A stretch of 64,000 nt of DNA. It comes from Pseudomonas palmensis (GTDB lineage: Bacteria; Pseudomonadota; Gammaproteobacteria; Pseudomonadales; Pseudomonadaceae). This document shows, piece after piece, positions 35,336 to 44,452 of the stretch. The stretch is taken from positions 165,648 to 229,647 of the forward strand of contig NZ_JAFKEC010000002.1 of assembly GCF_017848315.1 (NCBI RefSeq). Reading direction: 5' to 3'. The notes beneath the pieces were generated by a model. It was not told where the DNA came from and searched no databases. It worked only from the letters and a program-made list of their open reading frames with translations. Numbering within the stretch: position 1 is the first letter of the stretch; every line of letters begins with the position of its first letter. The position numbers and the translations under genes were made by a program.

Positions 35336-37171
35336 ATGTCCGCCATCCCTTCGCGCAGCCCCCGCAGGACGCCACTTGCCCGCAACAAGGACGTGACCGC
35401 GCTGGTCCCGGACTTCCCGTTCCACTACGCCGACTACCTCGCCGCCGCCCGTGCCGCCGGCCAGCCGCTGTGCCGCGTGCCGCCCGAGTGCTGGGGCCGC
35501 AAGGTGCTGGTGGTCGGCGCCGGTATCGCCGGCCTGGTGGCGGCCTACGAACTGCTGAAGATGGGCCTGCACCCGGTGGTGCTGGAGGCCGGCGAGCGCA
35601 TCGGCGGGCGGCTGTATTCCAGGGTCATGGGCGACCCCGGTGCCGAGGTGATCTGCGAGCTGGGCGCCATGCGCTTTCCGGTATCCGGCAAGGCGCTGTT
35701 CCACTACTTCGACAAGGTGGGCATGAGCGCGCAGTCGGCGGACTTTCCCAACCCCGGCACAGCGGCCGCAGTCAGCACCGTGGTCGACTACCAGGGCCGC
35801 GTGAAGTACTACGAGCACGACAGCCCGGTGTTCCCCGTGCCACCGGAGTACCTGCAGCTCGAAGAGCAGTTCTTCGATACCTTTCTGGCGGGCGCGCCGT
35901 TCCACTTCCATGAACTGGAAACCGCCATGACCGAAGGCAGCATCGACCAGAAAGCCATCAAGCGCCTGTGGAATGCCATCGTCCACTGCGGCGCCGGCCG
36001 CAGCTGGGACGACGTCAGCTTCTACCAGGCCCTGCTGCAGGAGTCGGGGTGGAGCCGCGAGCAGATCAACCTGTTCGGCCAGATCGGCTTCGGCACCGGT
36101 GGCTGGAACACCGACTACCCCAACAGCATCCTCGAAGTGCTGCGGGTGCTGTACACCGGGCTGGATGCCAGCCACCGGCTCATGTACCAGGGCGCCGATG
36201 CACTGCCCAGGGCGCTGTGGACGCAATCGCCCACTGCGTTGGGCGACCCCTGCGCCAACGGCCAGGGCGACAGCAGCGTCGAGTCGATGACCCGCCAGGT
36301 ATTTGCCGAGCCGTTCAACCAGGAAGTCCGGCATATCAGCCCGCTGGCGAACGGTGAGTTCTCGGTACTGGTCCACGACCTCAAGCGCGATACCAGCGCC
36401 TGGCTGACCATCGGCCACGTGGTCTACACCCCGCACCTGCGGGTGCTCGACAAACTGCGCGCCAGCGGCACCGTGCCGCAACTGAAGGCCATGGACGCGC
36501 TGCTGCCCAGCGCGACCTGGGAGGCCGTCAAATACACCCACTACATGCAGTCGGCAAAGATCTTCGCGGCCACCCGGCGGCCCTTCTGGCACGAACGACC
36601 GGGGCCGATGCAGGAACGCACGCTGAGCGTGACGCTGTCCGATGGCCTCACCCGTGGCACCTACCTGGTCGATTACGCGCAGGCGCCAAGCGGCTACCGC
36701 GGCAGCGGCATCTTCCTGTCGTACACCTGGAACGACGATGCGCTGAAGTTCCTGGGCGACCGCGCCAGGCCGGCGCCGCAGCATGCCCAGCTGTGCACCA
36801 CGTTGCTGCAGGCCATCTACCCCAACGTGGACCTCGCCGCGCACTACAGTGCCAGCAACACCTTCGTCGAGTTCAACTGGGAGGACCAGCCGCACTACCT
36901 GGGCGCCTTCAAGATGAACCTGCCCGGGCAGTACGCCTACCAGCGCAGGCTCTTCGCGCAGTTCATGACCGGGGTGGGCAGCGCCACGCCCTACGGCTTC
37001 GTGCTGGCCGGCGACGACGTGTCCTGGACCGGTGGCTGGGCCGAGGGCGCGGTCACCAGCGCACTCAATGCCGTGAACAAGATTGCCGTGTGCCTGGGCG
37101 GCGCGAGCGACCCGAGCAACCCCGGCCCGGTGGAATCCTGGGCCGACCTGCAACCGGTCGAACTGCGCTGA
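35336..37171 (+). CDS. Flavin amino-acid monooxygenase/oxidase (tryptophan 2-monooxygenase family)
   Basis: The 611-residue flavin amine oxidase-fold protein has the dinucleotide-binding motif VLVVGAGIAGLVAAYELLKMG, GERIGGRL, the ELGAMRFP loop of aromatic-amino-acid monooxygenases, and the C-terminal SWTGGWAEGAVTSALNAV FAD motif. It is longer than Lys and Trp 2-monooxygenases (about 560) and shorter than the proenzyme Phe 2-monooxygenase (about 715). No amidase gene follows, so release of the amide product is not explained here. Substrate could be Phe, Trp, Lys or another L-amino acid. Confidence 0.85.
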   Translation: MSAIPSRSPRRTPLARNKDVTALVPDFPFHYADYLAAARAAGQPLCRVPPECWGRKVLVVGAGIAGLVAAYELLKMGLHPVVLEAGERIGGRLYSRVMGDPGAEVICELGAMRFPVSGKALFHYFDKVGMSAQSADFPNPGTAAAVSTVVDYQGRVKYYEHDSPVFPVPPEYLQLEEQFFDTFLAGAPFHFHELETAMTEGSIDQKAIKRLWNAIVHCGAGRSWDDVSFYQALLQESGWSREQINLFGQIGFGTGGWNTDYPNSILEVLRVLYTGLDASHRLMYQGADALPRALWTQSPTALGDPCANGQGDSSVESMTRQVFAEPFNQEVRHISPLANGEFSVLVHDLKRDTSAWLTIGHVVYTPHLRVLDKLRASGTVPQLKAMDALLPSATWEAVKYTHYMQSAKIFAATRRPFWHERPGPMQERTLSVTLSDGLTRGTYLVDYAQAPSGYRGSGIFLSYTWNDDALKFLGDRARPAPQHAQLCTTLLQAIYPNVDLAAHYSASNTFVEFNWEDQPHYLGAFKMNLPGQYAYQRRLFAQFMTGVGSATPYGFVLAGDDVSWTGGWAEGAVTSALNAVNKIAVCLGGASDPSNPGPVESWADLQPVELR

Positions 37172-37198
37172 AGCTATCCACAAAAAAAGTGGGTAGCT
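37172..37198 (+). terminator. Terminator-like hairpin after the monooxygenase gene
   Basis: AGCTATCCAC and GTGGGTAGCT pair over 10 bases (one G-T) around a loop of seven A, directly after the TGA. A nearby TGTGGATAA matches the DnaA-box consensus, probably by chance. Confidence 0.55.
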
Positions 37199-37389
37199 CT
37201 GTGGATAAAGCGCTACACGCTGCGTACCACAAGGGCTGCGTCAGTTTGATTACAAACTGAACAGCTTCCCTGGGTATGCGTCGGGGGCTGTTGGCCACTG
37301 TGCCAAGTTCGTCATGCCCGTGGTCCGAATCGATCAAGCCCGGCCCCGGTCGATGGGGCACGATGGGCGGTCTGTCCAAGGAGCTGACC

Positions 37390-38397
37390 ATGATTCGACT
37401 GACCCTTACCCAAGCCCATGAACTGGCAGAGTCGATCCTGCTGCACAACGGTTTCAACGCGGCGCACGCCGCAGCCGTGACGGCCACGGTGGTCGCCGGG
37501 GAGCGCGATGGCTGCGCCTCCCATGGGCTGTACCGGGTGATCGGCTGTGTGAACTCGCTCAAGGCCGGCAAGGTGTCGGCGGCGGCCGAGCCGCAGGTGA
37601 TCGACCAGGCGCCCTCGATCGTGCGTGTGGATGCTGCTGGCGGCTTCTCGCAGCTGGCGTTCCAGGCCGGCTTGCCGATGCTGCAGGCCAAGGCCCGCAG
37701 CAACGGTATCGCGGCCCTGGCCATCAACCACTGCGTGCACTTTTCGGCGTTGTGGGTCGAGATCGAACAACTGACCGAGGCCGGCCTGGTGGCGCTGGCG
37801 TGCAACCCCAGCCATGCCTGGGTGGCGCCGGCCGGGGGCAGCCAGCCGGTATTTGGCACCAACCCCATCGCGTTCGGCTGGCCGCGTGCGGGCGCCAACC
37901 CGTTCGTGTTCGACTTTGCCACCAGCGCGATTGCGCGCGGCGACATCGAGCTGCATCGGCGCGCCGGCAAGGCCATCCCCGAAGGCTGGGGCGTGGATGC
38001 CCAGGGGCAGCCGAGCACCGACCCGAACGTGGTGCTCGACAGTGGCGCCATGCTGACCTTTGGCGGGCACAAGGGCTCGGCGCTGGCGGCGATGGTCGAG
38101 CTGATTGCCGGGCCGCTGATCGGCGACCTGACCAGTGCCGAGTCGCTGGCCTATGACGCGGGCAGCAAGTCCTCGCCGTACCATGGCGAGCTGATCCTCG
38201 CGCTGGACCCGCAGCGGTTTCTGGGGGCGGGCGCCGAGGCGCACCTGGCGCGGGCGGAGGCGGTGTTTGCGGGCATCGAGGGGCAGGGTGCGCGGCTGCC
38301 GTCACAGCGCCGCTTCGAGGCGCGCAAGCGCAGCCTGGAGGAGGGCGTGCAGATCCCCGAGGCGCTGTACAACGACCTCAAGGCATTGCTGAACTGA
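37390..38397 (+). CDS. dpkA: Ldh2-type ketimine reductase (delta1-pyrroline/piperideine-2-carboxylate reductase)
   Basis: ATG 37390 has AAGGAG 8 bp before it. The 335-residue protein shows the MdcH/DpkA NAD(P)H fold: ERDGCASHGLYRV, AVNHCVHF-like AINHCVHFSALW, NPIAFGWP, DFATSAIARGDIE and GGHKGSALAAM. P. putida DpkA of this family reduces delta1-pyrroline-2-carboxylate to L-proline and piperideine-2-carboxylate to pipecolate. Beside a 3-hydroxyproline dehydratase set, it most likely takes the pyrroline-2-carboxylate from those enzymes. It is convergent to the semialdehyde dehydrogenase. Confidence 0.8.
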   Translation: MIRLTLTQAHELAESILLHNGFNAAHAAAVTATVVAGERDGCASHGLYRVIGCVNSLKAGKVSAAAEPQVIDQAPSIVRVDAAGGFSQLAFQAGLPMLQAKARSNGIAALAINHCVHFSALWVEIEQLTEAGLVALACNPSHAWVAPAGGSQPVFGTNPIAFGWPRAGANPFVFDFATSAIARGDIELHRRAGKAIPEGWGVDAQGQPSTDPNVVLDSGAMLTFGGHKGSALAAMVELIAGPLIGDLTSAESLAYDAGSKSSPYHGELILALDPQRFLGAGAEAHLARAEAVFAGIEGQGARLPSQRRFEARKRSLEEGVQIPEALYNDLKALLN

Positions 38398-38401
38398 TCC
38401 T

Positions 38402-38447
38402 TTCGCCGGCAACGCCAGCTCCTGTAGGAGCCGGCGTTGCCGGCGAA
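38402..38447. terminator. Perfectly paired REP-like hairpin between convergent genes
   Basis: The arms TTCGCCGGCAACGCC and GGCGTTGCCGGCGAA continue through CTCCT/AGGAG with one mismatch, giving a stem of more than 20 bp. It is placed between dpkA (plus) and the semialdehyde dehydrogenase (minus) and probably works as a bidirectional terminator or REP. Confidence 0.75.
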
Positions 38448-38455
38448 GAGGCCCG

Positions 38456-40042
38456 TCAGCCTGCCACTGCCTCCCGGCTCTGCACCCCCTCCACCAACCG
38501 CACAATCCCCAACGGGTTGCCATCCTGCAACGCCGCCGGCAGCAGATCATCCGGGCAGTTCTGGTAACACACCGGCCGCAGGAACCGATCGATCGCCAGG
38601 CTCCCCACCGACGTCCCCCGCGCATCCGAGGTGGCCGGGTAGGGCCCGCCATGCACCATCGCATCGCACACTTCAACACCGGTCGGGTAGCCATTGAACA
38701 GCACCCGCCCAACCTTTTGTTCCAGCAGCGGCAGCACCTGGGCAAATTGCGCCAGGTCGTCGGCTTCTGCAATCAGGGTGGCGGTCAACTGCCCATGCAG
38801 GCTCGCCAGCGCGCTATGCAACTGATCCGCATCGGCCACTTCCACCACCACCGTGGTCGGCCCGAACACCTCCTCCTGCAACAGCGCATCACCGTCGAGC
38901 AGCAAGCTCACATCTGCCTTGAACAGCTGCGGCTGCGCCTGGTTGCCCTGTTGTTCACGGCCCGCCAGGTGGCTCACCCCAGGGTGCGCCTGCAACGCCT
39001 GTACGCCCTTGGCATAACTGCGCAGGGTGCCGGCATTGAGCATGGTCTGCGCCGGCTGCTCGCCCAGCGTCGCCGCCAAGTGCGCAACAAACGCCGAAAA
39101 CTGCGGCGAGCGCAGCCCGATCACCAGCCCGGGGTTGGTACAGAACTGCCCGCAGCCCATCACCACCGACGCTGCCAGCTCCGTGGCGATTTTCTCGCTG
39201 CGCACCTGCAGCGCCTGCGGCAGCACCAGCACCGGGTTGATGCTGCTCATTTCGGCAAACACCGGGATCGGCTGCGCCCGCGCCGCCGCCATGTCGCACA
39301 GCGCGCGCCCGCCCTTGAGCGAGCCGGTAAAGCCCACGGCCTGGATCGCCGGGTGCTTGACCAGCGCCTCGCCCACCCCGGCGCCATAGATCATGTTGAA
39401 CACGCCCTCGGGCATGCCGGTGCACTCGGCGGCGCGAATGATCGCGTTGGCCACGTGCTCGGCCGTGGCCATGTGCCCGCTGTGGGCCTTGAACACCACC
39501 GGGCAGCCGGCCGCCAGCGCCGCTGCGGTATCGCCCCCGGCGGTGGAGAACGCCAGCGGAAAGTTGCTGGCGCCGAACACCGCCACCGGCCCCACGCCGA
39601 TACGGTACTGGCGCAGGTCCACCCGTGGCAGCGGCTGGCGCTCGGGCAATGCGCGGTCGATGCGTGCACCGTAGAAGTCGCCCCGGCGCAGCACCTGGGC
39701 AAACAGGCGCATCTGCCCGCTGGTGCGGCCGCGCTCGCCCTTGATCCGTGCCGTGGGCAAGGCCGTTTCGCGGGTTACCAGCGCGACGAAGTCATCGTCC
39801 AGCGCGTCCAGCTGCTCGGCTATGGCCTCCAGAAACTCCGCCCGGCGCCCGGCCGGCAGGTTGCGAAACGTCGGGTAGGCCGCCGCTGCGGCGCGGGCGG
39901 CAGCGTCCACTTCCTCGGCGGTGGCCTGGGTGAAACGGTACGGCAGGGCGTCGCCGGTGGTGGCGTCATGGCTGTGCAGGGTGATGCTGCCGGCGGCGCT
40001 GCGCGCACCGCCGATGTAGTTGTGGCCGATGATCTCGGTCAT
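38456..40042 (-). CDS. Alpha-ketoglutaric semialdehyde dehydrogenase
   Basis: The 528-residue ALDH (KGSADH type III) has PVFAEMSSINPVL with the catalytic Glu, GQFCTNPGL with the catalytic Cys, VAVFGASNFPLAFSTAGGDTAAALAAGCPV (cofactor and channel) and EEVFGPTTVV. It oxidises alpha-ketoglutaric semialdehyde to alpha-ketoglutarate with NAD(P), the last step of hydroxyproline breakdown. It is downstream of the MFS and LhpC genes on the same strand, so the operon order mirrors the pathway. Sugar-acid routes are the alternative source of substrate. Confidence 0.92.
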   Translation of the reverse strand: MTEIIGHNYIGGARSAAGSITLHSHDATTGDALPYRFTQATAEEVDAAARAAAAAYPTFRNLPAGRRAEFLEAIAEQLDALDDDFVALVTRETALPTARIKGERGRTSGQMRLFAQVLRRGDFYGARIDRALPERQPLPRVDLRQYRIGVGPVAVFGASNFPLAFSTAGGDTAAALAAGCPVVFKAHSGHMATAEHVANAIIRAAECTGMPEGVFNMIYGAGVGEALVKHPAIQAVGFTGSLKGGRALCDMAAARAQPIPVFAEMSSINPVLVLPQALQVRSEKIATELAASVVMGCGQFCTNPGLVIGLRSPQFSAFVAHLAATLGEQPAQTMLNAGTLRSYAKGVQALQAHPGVSHLAGREQQGNQAQPQLFKADVSLLLDGDALLQEEVFGPTTVVVEVADADQLHSALASLHGQLTATLIAEADDLAQFAQVLPLLEQKVGRVLFNGYPTGVEVCDAMVHGGPYPATSDARGTSVGSLAIDRFLRPVCYQNCPDDLLPAALQDGNPLGIVRLVEGVQSREAVAG

Positions 40043-40069
40043 GCAGACCTCCTGTTGAAAGGGTTGGGC

Positions 40070-41461
40070 TCAGGCCAGCGAGTTGCCGCGAGCGCTGGCG
40101 GTGTCGGTGCTGGCGGCAACCCGCTCGGCCGACTCGGCGTCGACCAGGTGCAGCGACTTGCCACGGGTTTCACGGGTCAGGCCGACGGCGACGATGGAGA
40201 TCGCCGCGGCGCCCACCAGGTACCAGGCAATCGGCGTCGAGCTGTTGTACTTGTTGAGCAGGGTGATGGCGATCAGCGGTGCCAGGGAGCCGGCGAAAAT
40301 CGGCGCCACCTGATAGCACAGCGACAAGGCGGTGTAGCGCACATGGGTGGGGAACATCTCGGCCATCAGCGCCGAGTAGGGCGCATAGGTCATCGACTCG
40401 ATGGCAAGGCCCAGGGTGATCGCCGCCATGATCAGCCAGTTGTTGCCGGTGTCCATCATCGGGAAGCCGACGAAGCCCCAGAACGCGGTCAGCACCGCAC
40501 CGGTCAGGTACACCGGCTTGCGCCCCACCAGGTCGGACAGGTAGCCCATCAGCGGGATCAGGAAGAAGTGCAGCAGGTGCGCGCCGAACATCAGCAGCAG
40601 AATCTGCGAGGTGTCCTTGTGCACCACCAGCTTGAGGTAGGTGATCGAGAAGGTCACCACGGTGTAGTACAGGATGTTCTCGGCAAACCGGGCGCCGATG
40701 CCCACCAGTACCGAACGCCAGTGATGGCGCAGCACTTCCACCACACCCAGCTGCTGCACCTTGTGCTGCGCCTGGCGGGCCTGGGCCTGCTTGAAGATCG
40801 GGGCATCATCCACGCTGGTGCGGATCCAGTAGCCGATCAGCACCACCAGTGCCGACAGCCAGAACGCCACGCGCCAGCCCCAGGCCAGGAACTGCTCCTC
40901 GCTCAGGGTGCTCGACAGCGCCAGCAGCGCCACCGTGGCCAGCAGGTTGCCCGCCGGTACGCCGGCCTGCGGCCAGCTGGCCCAGAAGCCGCGACGGTTG
41001 TCCGGGCAGTGCTCGGACACCAGCAGAATCGCGCCGCCCCATTCGCCGCCAAAGGCGAACCCCTGGATCAGGCGCAGCAGCACCAGCAGGATGGGCGCGG
41101 CGTAGCCGATGCTGTCGAAACCGGGCAGGCAGCCCATCAGAAAGGTGGTGATGCCGACCACCACCAGGCTCAGTTGCAACAGGCGCTTGCGCCCGAACTT
41201 GTCGCCATAGTGGCCGAACACCAGGCCGCCCAGCGGGCGGGCCAGAAAACCTACGGCGTAGAGGGCGAAGGCGGCGATGATGCCGTCGATGGGGCTGTCG
41301 GTCTGGCGAAAGAACAACTGGCCGAACACCAGTGCCGAGGCCGTACCGTAGAGAAAGAATCCATACCATTCGGCGACGGTACCGGCCATGGCGGCCGCTA
41401 CCACACGCTTGAGGCCCGCCGGGGCGGTGGTTGCGCGGGGAGAGGGGTGTGCAGTGCTCAT
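40070..41461 (-). CDS. MFS transporter, metabolite/H+ symporter type
   Basis: ATG 41461 ([16 protein letters not shown]) gives 463 residues. The MHS signature is clear: [58 protein letters not shown]. Twelve membrane segments are expected. Such proteins import proline, betaine, shikimate or dicarboxylates with protons. Placement between KGSADH and LhpC suggests uptake of hydroxyproline or a related imino acid. It may be a second, low-affinity route beside the ABC transporter. Confidence 0.88.
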   Translation of the reverse strand: MSTAHPSPRATTAPAGLKRVVAAAMAGTVAEWYGFFLYGTASALVFGQLFFRQTDSPIDGIIAAFALYAVGFLARPLGGLVFGHYGDKFGRKRLLQLSLVVVGITTFLMGCLPGFDSIGYAAPILLVLLRLIQGFAFGGEWGGAILLVSEHCPDNRRGFWASWPQAGVPAGNLLATVALLALSSTLSEEQFLAWGWRVAFWLSALVVLIGYWIRTSVDDAPIFKQAQARQAQHKVQQLGVVEVLRHHWRSVLVGIGARFAENILYYTVVTFSITYLKLVVHKDTSQILLLMFGAHLLHFFLIPLMGYLSDLVGRKPVYLTGAVLTAFWGFVGFPMMDTGNNWLIMAAITLGLAIESMTYAPYSALMAEMFPTHVRYTALSLCYQVAPIFAGSLAPLIAITLLNKYNSSTPIAWYLVGAAAISIVAVGLTRETRGKSLHLVDAESAERVAASTDTASARGNSLA

Positions 41462-41542
41462 GCTGGCGTTTCCTGTGCAGGCGCAAGACAGAAAAACTGG
41501 CGCGCCGGGTGGGCCCCGCAGAGAGGCCCGCCCGGCACTCAC

Positions 41543-42460
41543 TCAGAGGCCGACATCCGGCAGTTCAGGGCGATTGGCCAGGGCCTTGGCCATGATCTGC
41601 TCGACGAACTCGCGGTCGTCCTTTGGCAGGGCCAGGCGCGGTGGACGGGTCAGCGCGCTGCCGCGACCGGCAATGGCTTCACACAGCTTGATGCACTGCA
41701 CCAGGTCGGCGCGGGCATCCAGGTGCAGGATCGGCATCAGCCACTCGTAGATCGGCATGGCCTCGGCAAAGCGTCCGGCCTTGGCCAGGCGGAAGATCGT
41801 CTCGCCCTCCTTGGGGAACACGTTGGACATGCCCGACACCCAGCCCTCGGCGCCCACCGCGATGCTTTCGAGCACCACGTCGTCGAGGCCGGCGAACAGC
41901 ACGAAGCGGTCGCCCACCTCGTTGCGCACGTCGATGAAGCGGCGGGTGTCGCCGGAGGAATCCTTGAAGCACACCACGTTGTCGCAGTCGGCCAGGGAAA
42001 TCAGGATGTCCGGGGTCACGTCGTTTTTGTAGATCGGCGGGTTGTTGTAGACCATCAGCGGCACGTCGGCATGCTTGGCCACGTAACGGTAGTGCTCGGC
42101 GGTCTCGAACGGCTTGGAGCCGTACACCAGCGCCGGCATCAGCATCACCCCGTCCACGCCCACCTTGCGCACCGCGTTGGCCACCTTGGCGGCCTGCACG
42201 CTGGTGAACTCGGCCACGCCGCAGATCACCGGCACACGCCCACGCGAGGCATCCACCGCCACTTCGGTCACGGCAATCTTTTCTTCGGCCGTCAGCGAGG
42301 TGTTCTCGCCCACCGAGCCGCACACCACCAGGCCCGACACGCCGTCGCGGATCACGTTGGAAATCACCTGGTGGGTTTTTTCCAGGTTGATGGAGAAGTC
42401 GTCGTTGAATTGGGTGGTGACCGCAGGGAACACGCCACTCCAGTTGATGCGCTTGCTCAT
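41543..42460 (-). CDS. lhpC: Delta1-pyrroline-4-hydroxy-2-carboxylate deaminase (DapA family)
   Basis: The 305-residue TIM-barrel has GVSGLVVCGSVGENTSL (carbonyl pocket), the Tyr of LMVYNNPPIYK and the Schiff-base Lys in NVVCFKDSSGD. It resembles dihydrodipicolinate synthase but, among hydroxyproline genes, acts as the deaminase that turns pyrroline-4-hydroxy-2-carboxylate into alpha-ketoglutaric semialdehyde and ammonia. A GTATAC operator lies 25 bp before its start, so the lhpC-MFS-KGSADH unit is probably induced as one. Confidence 0.92.
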   Translation of the reverse strand: MSKRINWSGVFPAVTTQFNDDFSINLEKTHQVISNVIRDGVSGLVVCGSVGENTSLTAEEKIAVTEVAVDASRGRVPVICGVAEFTSVQAAKVANAVRKVGVDGVMLMPALVYGSKPFETAEHYRYVAKHADVPLMVYNNPPIYKNDVTPDILISLADCDNVVCFKDSSGDTRRFIDVRNEVGDRFVLFAGLDDVVLESIAVGAEGWVSGMSNVFPKEGETIFRLAKAGRFAEAMPIYEWLMPILHLDARADLVQCIKLCEAIAGRGSALTRPPRLALPKDDREFVEQIMAKALANRPELPDVGL

Positions 42461-42484
42461 TGGTTGTCTCCGGTGGTTGTTAGT

Positions 42485-42500
42485 ATTTCGTATACGATAT
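42485..42500. promoter_or_regulatory. GntR operator, copy 1
   Basis: ATTTCGTATACGATAT is palindromic around GTATAC and identical, base for base, to the copy at 48420-48435. It lies just upstream of lhpC. The GntR regulator at 53126-53842 is the likely ligand. Confidence 0.85.
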
Positions 42501-42584
42501 TTTATGTGTGTGAAGCAGACCAGCGTTATTTCGGGGTTTTTGCTGGTCTTTTTGCTTAGGGTTTGTGAATCAAGGGCTTAGCGA

Positions 42585-43613
42585 TCAGGCGCCGGGCCAG
42601 GTGTCCGACAGTCGGTAGCCTTGTGGCCACGGGTCGGCAGGGTCGAGCAGCAACTGATGGGTACCGGTGATCCAGGCACGCCCCGAAATGCACGGGTAGA
42701 TGGCGGCGCGCCCGGCCACTTCGGTCAGCGAATCGATGCGACAGTGGAACTCCGAGCCCAGGATCGAGCGGCCGATGAAGCGTTCGCCCACCTGCATCAG
42801 GCCCTTGGCCTGCAACACTGCCATGCGCGCCGAACAGCCGGTGCCGGTGGGGGAGCGGTCGATCTTGCCGGGCTGGATCACCACCGCGTTGGCACCGGTG
42901 GCCACGCCATTCTCCATCACGATGGGCGCGGCGATCTGGCAGAACGAGATATGCGACCAGCCGGGGTTGAGCGGGTGCACAAAACCCAGTTGCTCGTTGG
43001 CGGCGCGGGTGATCTTCAGGCCCACCTCCACCAGGTCGGCGGCCTCGTCGGGGCGAATGGCAAAGCCCAGGCGCTGGGCATCGACAATCGCGAAACTGTC
43101 GCCGCCATAGGCGGTGTCGACCTGCAGCGAGCCCACGCCCTCGACCTCGATCCAGGCGTCCAGGCGGTCGGCGAAGGAGGGCACGTTCCTGACCTCCACG
43201 CGCTGCACCTTGCCGTCCCGGCATTCGGCCACGGCCTCGATCAGGCCGCCGGGGGCTTCGAGCACCAGGCGGGTCTGCGGCTCGGTCATCGGCAGGATGC
43301 CGCTGTCGAGCAACACCGTGGCCACGCACAGCGAGTTGGAGCCGGACATCGGCGGGGTGTCGGCCGGCTCCATGATGATCCAGCCCATCTGCGCGGCCGG
43401 GTTCTTGGGCGGCACCAGCAGGTTGACGTGGCGGAACACGCCGCCACGCGGTTCGTTGAGCACGAAATTGCGCAGGGTGTCGTCCTGCGCGATCCAGCGC
43501 GACTGTTCCCACAGGGTGTCGCCCGGTGGCGGCGCGACGCCACCGACAATCACATCGCCGACCTCGCCTTCGGCGTGGCAGCTGACTACATGAATCACCT
43601 TTGATGAACGCAT
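42585..43613 (-). CDS. Proline-racemase-family enzyme with Ser/Cys site (probable 3-hydroxyproline dehydratase)
   Basis: ATG 43613 ([21 protein letters not shown]) gives 342 residues. The N-terminal catalytic Cys is replaced: MSGSNSLC has Ser90 where racemases have Cys, while the second site keeps Cys (TGTGCSARM). Cys/Cys members are racemases or 4-epimerases and Cys/Thr members are trans-3-hydroxyproline dehydratases. Ser/Cys members have been reported with dehydratase and epimerase activity. With the adjacent ABC transporter and aconitase X, trans-3-hydroxy-L-proline dehydration to pyrroline-2-carboxylate is the best guess. Confidence 0.82.
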   Translation of the reverse strand: MRSSKVIHVVSCHAEGEVGDVIVGGVAPPPGDTLWEQSRWIAQDDTLRNFVLNEPRGGVFRHVNLLVPPKNPAAQMGWIIMEPADTPPMSGSNSLCVATVLLDSGILPMTEPQTRLVLEAPGGLIEAVAECRDGKVQRVEVRNVPSFADRLDAWIEVEGVGSLQVDTAYGGDSFAIVDAQRLGFAIRPDEAADLVEVGLKITRAANEQLGFVHPLNPGWSHISFCQIAAPIVMENGVATGANAVVIQPGKIDRSPTGTGCSARMAVLQAKGLMQVGERFIGRSILGSEFHCRIDSLTEVAGRAAIYPCISGRAWITGTHQLLLDPADPWPQGYRLSDTWPGA

Positions 43614-43651
43614 TGCCTGGCTCCTGATTGATTGGGGCTGCTGCGCAGCCC

Positions 43652-43718
43652 ATCGCGGGTCAAGCCCGCTCCCACAGGGTATGGGCTGATCTGTGTGGGA
43701 GCGGGCTTGACCCGCGAT
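43652..43718. repeat. Inverted REP pair
   Basis: Two 25-bp arms (43652-43676 and 43694-43718) are perfect inverted copies of the unit at 30254-30278. The pair lies in the 116-bp gap before the ABC ATPase genes, a REP doublet (BIME-like) that may also end transcription. Confidence 0.88.
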
Positions 43719-43729
43719 GAGGCCCCTGG

Positions 43730-44452
43730 TTACTTCACTGACTTGAGAAACGCCGCCGTCTCCGGCTGCTGCGGGTTGCCGATCACCTGGTCCGGCGAGC
43801 CGATCTCGTGCACCAGCCCGTTGCGAAAGAACGCCACCCGGTCCGACACATCCCGCGCAAAGCGGATCTCGTGGGTCACCAGCACCATGGTCATGCCGTC
43901 CTCGGCAAGCATGCGCATGGTGTCCAGCACTTCGCCCACCAGTTGCGGATCGAGCGCCGAGGTGGCCTCGTCGAACAGCATGTAGTCCGGCGACATCGCC
44001 AGCGCCCGGGCAATCGCCATGCGCTGCTGCTGACCACCGGACAACTTGCCGGGGAAGGTCTTGAACTTGTCGCCCAGCCCCACGTGGGTCAGCTGCTGGA
44101 TCGCCAGTGCCTCGGCTTCCTCGCGGCTCTTGCCCAGTACCTTGCGCGGCGCCAGCATCACGTTCTCCAGCACCGTCAGGTGCGGGAAGGCATTCCACTG
44201 CTGGAACACGATGCCGATCTTCTGGCGCAGGCGGTTGAGGTCGGTGGCGCGGTTGTGCACCTCGATGCCGTCCACGCGAATGCTGCCCTTCTGGATCGGC
44301 TCCAGGCCGTTGATGCACATCAGCAGGGTCGACTTGCCCGAGCCCGAACCGCCGATGATCGACACCACCTCGCCCTTGTTCACCGTCAGGCTCACGCCCT
44401 TGACCACTTCCAGGTCGCCGAAGGATTTGTGTACGTTGTCGATCTCAATCAT
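43730..44452 (-). CDS. Amino-acid ABC transporter ATPase (GlnQ/HisP type)
   Basis: The 240-residue ATPase has Walker A ([10 protein letters not shown]), Q-loop ([13 protein letters not shown]), [15 protein letters not shown], Walker B ([12 protein letters not shown]) and the His switch (VTHEIRFA). It belongs to the polar-amino-acid class. It overlaps the permease gene by 8 bp and would energise uptake through the two permeases and the binding protein encoded in the same run. Confidence 0.95.
   Translation of the reverse strand: MIEIDNVHKSFGDLEVVKGVSLTVNKGEVVSIIGGSGSGKSTLLMCINGLEPIQKGSIRVDGIEVHNRATDLNRLRQKIGIVFQQWNAFPHLTVLENVMLAPRKVLGKSREEAEALAIQQLTHVGLGDKFKTFPGKLSGGQQQRMAIARALAMSPDYMLFDEATSALDPQLVGEVLDTMRMLAEDGMTMVLVTHEIRFARDVSDRVAFFRNGLVHEIGSPDQVIGNPQQPETAAFLKSVK

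Noticed and set aside
33306..35375. 689-codon frame opposite the alcohol dehydrogenase
   Set aside because: Shadow of the PQQ dehydrogenase gene, whose motifs and haem site are clear on the plus strand.
35336..37171. Simple monoamine oxidase
   Set aside because: The ELGAMRFP loop and length agree better with amino-acid 2-monooxygenases than with amine-only oxidases.
38651..42559. 1302-codon plus-strand open frame
   Set aside because: Antisense shadow of the KGSADH, MFS and LhpC genes; His/Gln/Arg/Gly-rich translation without domains, typical of the complement of GC-rich coding DNA.
43652..43718. CRISPR-like repeat
   Set aside because: Only two inverted copies with GC-rich arms; it is a REP doublet, and no regularly spaced direct repeats occur in the window.
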